Source: Alphaproteobacteria bacterium (lineage in GTDB: Bacteria; Pseudomonadota; Alphaproteobacteria; Sphingomonadales; Emcibacteraceae). Taken from it: a stretch of DNA of 64,000 nt. Of this stretch, positions 59,193-64,000 are shown in pieces (position 1 is the stretch's first letter; every line of letters starts with the position of its first letter). The stretch lies in assembly GCA_030428615.1 (NCBI GenBank), contig JAUIDN010000017.1, positions 1-64,000 of the forward strand, read 5' to 3'. The notes under the pieces were generated by a model that was not told the DNA's origin, searched no databases, and worked only from the letters and a program-made list of their open reading frames with translations. Both the position numbers and the translations under genes were made by a program.

Positions 59193-60407
59193 ATGGCAAA
59201 GATTAAAGTAGATAATCCCGTCGTCGAGCTTGACGGCGACGAAATGACACGCATCATATGGGCTTGGATTAAGGAACGTCTGATCCATCCGTATCTTGAT
59301 ATTGATCTTCATTATTACGACCTTGGCATTATGAAACGTGATGAAACGGACGACCAGATAACGATTGACGCAGCACACGCAATTCAGAAACATGGCGTTG
59401 GCGTTAAATGCGCTACAATCACACCTGACGAACAACGCGTTGAAGAATTTGGTCTAAAAAAAATGTGGCGCTCGCCAAACGGTACGATCCGAAATATCCT
59501 TGGTGGTACCGTTTTCCGTAGCCCTATAATCTGCTCTAATGTTCCGCGTCTGGTCCCGGGATGGACCGACCCTATCGTAATTGGCCGTCATGCGTTTGGT
59601 GATCAATACCGCGCAACAGATTTCAGAGTACCCGGCGCCGGAAAGCTTACCATTAAATTTGAACCGGACGATGGCGACGATGTTATCGAACATGAGGTTT
59701 TCCAATTCAATAGCAGTGGCGTGGCAATGGCCATGTATAACCTTGACGACAGCATTCGTGATTTCGCGAGGGCAAGCATGAATTATGGCCTTGATGTCGG
59801 ATGGCCTGTGTACCTTTCTACTAAAAATACAATCCTGAAAGCTTATGATGGACGTTTTAAGGATTTGTTCGAAGAAATATTTCAAAGCGAATTCGCGGAT
59901 AAATTTAAAGCAGCGGGTATCACTTATGAGCATCGCCTGATTGATGATATGGTCGCGTGTGCGATGAAATGGAATGGTAAATTCGTATGGGCATGTAAAA
60001 ACTATGATGGTGATGTGCAGTCGGACACTGTGGCGCAGGGATTCGGGTCACTTGGCCTTATGTCATCACGCTTAATGACACCAGACGGGAAAATCGTTGA
60101 ATCAGAAGCAGCACACGGAACAGTGACCCGTCACTACCGTCTGCATCAGGCCGGTGAGGAAACTTCAACGAACCCGATCGCGTCAATCTATGCGTGGACA
60201 GGCGGCTTAAGACACCGTGCGAATTTGGACGGCAACGACAGGCTGAGAAAATTTGCCGACGCGCTTGACAAGGTTTGTGTCCAAACCGTTGAGCAAGGCG
60301 ACATGACCAAAGATTTAGCGCTTCTTGTTGGACCGGAACAGCATTGGCTGACATCGAAACAGTTTTTTGATAAAATTGACGAAAATCTTCAAAAAGAAAT
60401 GGGCTAG
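59193..60407 (+). CDS. icd: NADP-dependent isocitrate dehydrogenase
   Basis: TCA cycle enzyme, isocitrate to 2-oxoglutarate with NADPH. 404 residues, the homodimeric type found in mitochondria and alphaproteobacteria rather than the E. coli type. Seen: [19 protein letters not shown] at the start, [18 protein letters not shown] for substrate binding, [20 protein letters not shown] with metal-binding Asp residues, and [11 protein letters not shown] for NADP. AAAGGAC precedes the ATG. Its product supplies the 2-oxoglutarate sensed by GlnB. Ends at the terminator at 60427-60457. Confidence 0.97.
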   Translation: MAKIKVDNPVVELDGDEMTRIIWAWIKERLIHPYLDIDLHYYDLGIMKRDETDDQITIDAAHAIQKHGVGVKCATITPDEQRVEEFGLKKMWRSPNGTIRNILGGTVFRSPIICSNVPRLVPGWTDPIVIGRHAFGDQYRATDFRVPGAGKLTIKFEPDDGDDVIEHEVFQFNSSGVAMAMYNLDDSIRDFARASMNYGLDVGWPVYLSTKNTILKAYDGRFKDLFEEIFQSEFADKFKAAGITYEHRLIDDMVACAMKWNGKFVWACKNYDGDVQSDTVAQGFGSLGLMSSRLMTPDGKIVESEAAHGTVTRHYRLHQAGEETSTNPIASIYAWTGGLRHRANLDGNDRLRKFADALDKVCVQTVEQGDMTKDLALLVGPEQHWLTSKQFFDKIDENLQKEMG

Positions 60408-60426
60408 TCACGAATTAGTAAAAATA

Positions 60427-60457
60427 AAAAAGGCGGGCTAAATGCCCGCCTTTTTTA
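60427..60457 (+). terminator. bidirectional terminator between icd and the K+ channel gene
   Basis: Stem AAAAAAGGCGGGC / GCCCGCCTTTTTT with a five-base loop. It lies 20 bases after icd and 11 bases after the end of the convergent channel gene, with A/T runs on both sides. Confidence 0.9.
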
Positions 60458-60467
60458 TTTCTCATAT

Positions 60468-61658
60468 TTATAAGTCAAGTTCTTCCACTTCAGTCTGGCC
60501 AAAATCTTCTTTGCTGACTCTTGCATATGTTTCATCTATTCTGTCTTTAAGGCTTGGATAATGATCAAGGAGGTGATGGAAATCGGCCGCTTCCAGCACC
60601 AGCAACTGCGCCTTTGACGCCACCACATAGTTCGCGTGAAATGTTGTTCTTTCCATCAGCGATTTTGCACCAAAAAACGCACCTTTTTTAAGATATATTT
60701 CCCCCTCCTCGTCGCGTCGGCGAACTGAACCCGAAACAATCAGAAAAAGTTTATCCGCCCGTTCCCCTTCATACGCAATTAACTTTCCGCTTTCAGCGAC
60801 CTGAGACCTAAGCCGTTTGGCAATGGTATTAATCAGGTTTGCATCAAGGCCGTTGAACAACGGCACGTTAGCCACCAGTCCCCAACGGATTACAAAATCA
60901 CGGCGGTGAATTTCATTTGCAAACCCGGACGCAACAATACCAATGGGAAGCGCATAGACACCAACCCCCATGATCATGATAGCCGCGCCAAATATTTTCC
61001 CCCACGTGGTGACTGGCACAACATCGCCGTAGCCAATGGTGGTGAGTGTCGCGAATGCCCACCACATGGCGCTTGGGATGCTTCCAAATGCTTCAGGCTG
61101 GGCGACCCGTTCCAGATAATACATGACACTTGAAGAAAAAAGCGCCAGACCAAGCATAATGATCAGTGTTGCAATCAGAGCGCGGCGTTCAGCAAGAAAC
61201 ACCTTTCCAAGTGAAGACAAAGCCGGTGAATAACGCATAAGCTTGAACAATCTTAAAAACCGGAAAAGACGTAGGAACCGCAAATCAAAACCAAAGAAAG
61301 AAAACACTATGGTTGGTGCAATTGCAATGAAATCAATGACCATGAGTGGTGAAAATATAAATCGGGACCTGAAATTCGCTTTTCCTCCTGCGTCGGGATC
61401 AGGTCTATATTCCACACAGGTCCATATGCGCAGCATATATTCGACGGTAAAGATCGAAAGGGAAACGATTTCGAAATATAAAAATTCATGTGAATATTTC
61501 TGGCCAATAGGTCCGACCGTTTCAAGGGCAACGGCACAAACATTCAATAAAATCAAAATGATCATAAAAGCGTCAAACGATCTGCCAACCAGATGACCAC
61601 CTGCACCAATTTCAATAATTTCAAAAATGTGCCTTCTTAAACTTTTTTCTGCCGCCAT
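60468..61658 (-). CDS. voltage-gated-type K+ channel with degenerate cyclic-nucleotide-binding domain
   Basis: Six-helix potassium channel. 396 residues: S1-S4 with the arginine-rich RFLRLFRFLRLFKLMRYS, pore helix and selectivity filter TLTTIGYGDVVP, S6, C-linker, and a C-terminal CNBD beta roll (LFLIVSGSVRRRDEEGEIYL). It resembles the MlotiK1 channel over its whole length. In the phosphate-binding cassette the sequence is GAFFGAKSLMERTTFHANYV, where Glu and the key Arg of MlotiK1-type pockets are Ala and Phe. Cyclic nucleotide gating is therefore doubtful. It lies between alaS and the icd terminator. Confidence 0.9.
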   Translation of the reverse strand: MAAEKSLRRHIFEIIEIGAGGHLVGRSFDAFMIILILLNVCAVALETVGPIGQKYSHEFLYFEIVSLSIFTVEYMLRIWTCVEYRPDPDAGGKANFRSRFIFSPLMVIDFIAIAPTIVFSFFGFDLRFLRLFRFLRLFKLMRYSPALSSLGKVFLAERRALIATLIIMLGLALFSSSVMYYLERVAQPEAFGSIPSAMWWAFATLTTIGYGDVVPVTTWGKIFGAAIMIMGVGVYALPIGIVASGFANEIHRRDFVIRWGLVANVPLFNGLDANLINTIAKRLRSQVAESGKLIAYEGERADKLFLIVSGSVRRRDEEGEIYLKKGAFFGAKSLMERTTFHANYVVASKAQLLVLEAADFHHLLDHYPSLKDRIDETYARVSKEDFGQTEVEELDL

Positions 61659-61684
61659 ATGATTATTCCATAATTCGGAACCAG

Positions 61685-64000
61685 TTAACCTAATTCACCC
61701 TCTATCGCCTTTAATGCTTCACCTGCTTTTCCCCCATCAGGACCGCCAGCTTGTGCCATATCTGGGCGACCGCCACCACCCTTCCCACCAACTGCCGCGG
61801 CGCCAACCTTAACGAGTTCAACAGCGCTTATCTTATCCTTAAGATCATCTGTAACCGCAGTAAGAACGGCAGCTTTACCATCATTTACCGCGATAAAGGC
61901 AATCACCCCTGAGCCAACACGTTTCTTTGCTTCGTCAGCGAGCCCGCGAAGCTCCTTGGCGGGTATTCCTTCCAGCACCTGACCGATAAATTGAATGCCA
62001 CCAATTTCTTTCAATTCACCACCTGATGACGATTTACCCCCACCGCTTAAAGCGAGTTTTTTTTGCAGATCGGCAATTTCTTTTTCCATCGCTTTGCGCT
62101 CCGCGACCAGAGATTTAAGCCTAGCCGGAAGCTCGCTTGCGGTTGTTTTTAATGCAAGGGCCGCATCGGTCAGATAATGTTCATGGTCGGCAGAATAATT
62201 GGCTGCAGCTTGTCCTGTCAGAACTTCAAGGCGCCGGACACCCGCCGACACTGCGCTTTCTGAAACTATTTTGAAATAACCGATATCGCCGGTTCTTCTG
62301 ACATGGGTTCCGCCACAAAGTTCTATTGAATAATCATCGCCATTTTCTTTTTTCCCCATGGCAACGACACGAACCTCGTCACCATATTTTTCGCCAAATA
62401 AAGCCATCGCACCAGCTTCTATTGCTTCTTCAGGTGTCATAAGTCGTGTTGTGACCTCGGTATTTTGGCGGACTATTCGGTTTACTTCATCTTCAACGGC
62501 TTTTATTTCCTGGTCCGTGAGTGCCTTTGAATGACTGATATCAAACCTCATCTTGTCAGCGGCTACGAGGGAGCCCTTCTGTGACAGGTGTTCGCCCAGA
62601 TGATTACGAAGCGCCGCATGCAGAATATGAGTTACAGAATGATTAGCCCGAACTTTATTTCTGTTTTCGACATCAATAGCCATGTGACAAACATCGTCTA
62701 CCGAAAGTGTGCCCTCAACAACAGTTCCGATATGCACGTGAAGTGTACCCAGTTTTTTCTGGGTGTCACTGATTTCAACCTTGGCGCCACTATCCGTTGT
62801 AAAATAACCGATGTCCCCCACCTGGCCACCACTTTCTGCATAAAACGGTGTTTGATTAGTAAGAATTGATACTTCTTCACCCGTCCCGGCCTTGTCAACA
62901 ACACTATCACCGACGACAATCTGGATGATTTTACCTTCTGCGCGCGTTGTGCTGTATCCCACAAATTCGGTTGCGCCAAACTGCTCCTGCGCTTCAAACC
63001 AGACTGTTTCTGTTGCCGATGATCCGGACCCCTTCCACGCGGCACGCGCTTCCGCTTTTTGTTTTTCCATAGCGGCGTTAAATCCGCCCTCATCAACGGT
63101 CAGATGTTTTGCCCTCAAAGCATCCTGTGTCAGATCAAGTGGAAACCCATAAGTATCATAAAGTTTGAAAGCAACCTCACCGTTTAGGACACCACCTTCC
63201 TTCATTGACGAGATTTCCTCATCCAAAAGACGCATACCCCGGTCCAAAGTTTTACGAAATCTTTTTTCCTCAAGAAGCAATGTTTCGGCAACCATAGCTT
63301 CGGCCCTTACAAGTTCCGGGAATGCCTGCCCCATCTCCGCTACAAGGGCGGGCACAAGACGGTGCATTAGTGGGTCTTTACACCCGATCATTTGCGCATG
63401 ACGCATGGCCCGCCGCATGATACGGCGGAGCACGTATCCTCTGCCCTCATTCGAAGGCATAACGCCATCGGCAATAAGAAATGATGTGGAGCGCAAATGG
63501 TCCGCTATCACTCTATGCGAGGTATTGTGATCGCCGTAAGGCTCGACGCCACTTTGTTCTGCTGACGCTTCAATCAGGTTTTTAAACAAGTCCGTTTCAT
63601 AATTATCGTTTGTTCCCTGTAGCACCGCAGCCATGCGTTCAAGTCCCATTCCCGTATCAATCGAAGGCTTTGGAAGGTCCACCCGTGACCCATCATCCAT
63701 TTGTTCAAATTGCATAAAAACAAGATTCCATATTTCAACGAACCTGTCGCCATCTTCTTCGGGGCTACCCGGTGGTCCGCCCCAAATATGATCGCCGTGA
63801 TCATAAAATATCTCTGAACACGGGCCGCACGGTCCTGTATTTCCCATCGACCAGAAATTGTCGGATGTTGCAATACGGATAATTTTTTCTTCCGGCAGAC
63901 CGCTGATTTTTTTCCAATGATTAAATGCAACATCGTCATCATGATAAACCGTGACCAGCAATCTGTTTTTATCAATACCATATATTTTGGTGATGAGTTC
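61685..64000 (-). CDS. alaS: alanyl-tRNA synthetase (5' end outside window)
   Basis: Class II synthetase that charges tRNA-Ala. The frame is open to the right edge, giving the last 771 residues of a roughly 880-residue protein; about 110 N-terminal residues with motif 1 are missing. Seen: [19 protein letters not shown] in the catalytic core, motif 3 [16 protein letters not shown], editing-site zinc ligands in [13 protein letters not shown] and [17 protein letters not shown], and the Gly-rich C-terminal domain ending in KAIEGELG. Confidence 0.97.
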   Translation of the reverse strand, partial: ELITKIYGIDKNRLLVTVYHDDDVAFNHWKKISGLPEEKIIRIATSDNFWSMGNTGPCGPCSEIFYDHGDHIWGGPPGSPEEDGDRFVEIWNLVFMQFEQMDDGSRVDLPKPSIDTGMGLERMAAVLQGTNDNYETDLFKNLIEASAEQSGVEPYGDHNTSHRVIADHLRSTSFLIADGVMPSNEGRGYVLRRIMRRAMRHAQMIGCKDPLMHRLVPALVAEMGQAFPELVRAEAMVAETLLLEEKRFRKTLDRGMRLLDEEISSMKEGGVLNGEVAFKLYDTYGFPLDLTQDALRAKHLTVDEGGFNAAMEKQKAEARAAWKGSGSSATETVWFEAQEQFGATEFVGYSTTRAEGKIIQIVVGDSVVDKAGTGEEVSILTNQTPFYAESGGQVGDIGYFTTDSGAKVEISDTQKKLGTLHVHIGTVVEGTLSVDDVCHMAIDVENRNKVRANHSVTHILHAALRNHLGEHLSQKGSLVAADKMRFDISHSKALTDQEIKAVEDEVNRIVRQNTEVTTRLMTPEEAIEAGAMALFGEKYGDEVRVVAMGKKENGDDYSIELCGGTHVRRTGDIGYFKIVSESAVSAGVRRLEVLTGQAAANYSADHEHYLTDAALALKTTASELPARLKSLVAERKAMEKEIADLQKKLALSGGGKSSSGGELKEIGGIQFIGQVLEGIPAKELRGLADEAKKRVGSGVIAFIAVNDGKAAVLTAVTDDLKDKISAVELVKVGAAAVGGKGGGGRPDMAQAGGPDGGKAGEALKAIEGELG

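Overview
The window reads as chromosomal core sequence of an alphaproteobacterium with only moderate G+C. Supporting evidence is mostly gene order: rpsB-tsf-pyrH-frr-uppS-cdsA-dxr, a complete 14-gene nuoA-N operon followed by birA, coaX, rnj, a methylmalonyl-CoA epimerase and a DUF1467 gene, a single LolC-type permease next to lolD, a short prolyl-tRNA synthetase without the editing insert, and a mitochondrial-type NADP isocitrate dehydrogenase. I cannot name a genus from the sequence alone.

Layout. Positions 1-6.1 kb (minus strand) carry the translation/UMP kinase/isoprenoid/phospholipid cluster, read from a clear promoter before rpsB down to dxr, which runs off the left edge. Positions 6.1-14.7 kb (minus) hold a Nudix hydrolase directly joined to dnaE, a DUF1761 protein, lolD, lolC, proS and a small secreted protein. 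Positions 15.0-33.0 kb (minus) are one long, tightly packed run: nuoA to nuoN, then birA, coaX, rnj, mce and DUF1467, closed by a hairpin terminator. Positions 33.3-40.6 kb (minus) hold tRNA-Asp, tRNA-Val, HU, and the proteostasis set lon, clpX, clpP and tig, then tRNA-Leu. From 40.7 kb come the NAD(P)HX repair enzyme and a 3.4 kb insert with a two-subunit molybdenum hydroxylase. This insert is bounded by a 34-bp direct repeat that copies the 3' end of the intact tRNA-His gene. On the plus strand follow glnB-glnA behind a sigma-54 type promoter, a small acidic-tailed unknown protein, and an RND efflux pair. The rest carries pssA-psd and an Atm1-type ABC exporter (minus), a possibly frameshifted small gene, a LysM protein (minus), a LOG-family gene and icd (plus), a K+ channel and the 5'-truncated alaS (minus).

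How it works together. Most of the window is housekeeping: ribosome and translation factors, lipoprotein sorting, respiration through complex I, protein folding and proteolysis, nitrogen assimilation, and phosphatidylethanolamine synthesis. The accessory signal is concentrated at 42.3-45.8 kb, where the molybdenum hydroxylase genes sit as a minimal islet in a tRNA gene with no integrase. Other points of interest are an eleven-pentad Lys/Ala tail on trigger factor, a K+ channel whose cyclic-nucleotide pocket has lost its main ligand contacts, and a protein with two SQxxIDxxF-like C-terminal motifs.
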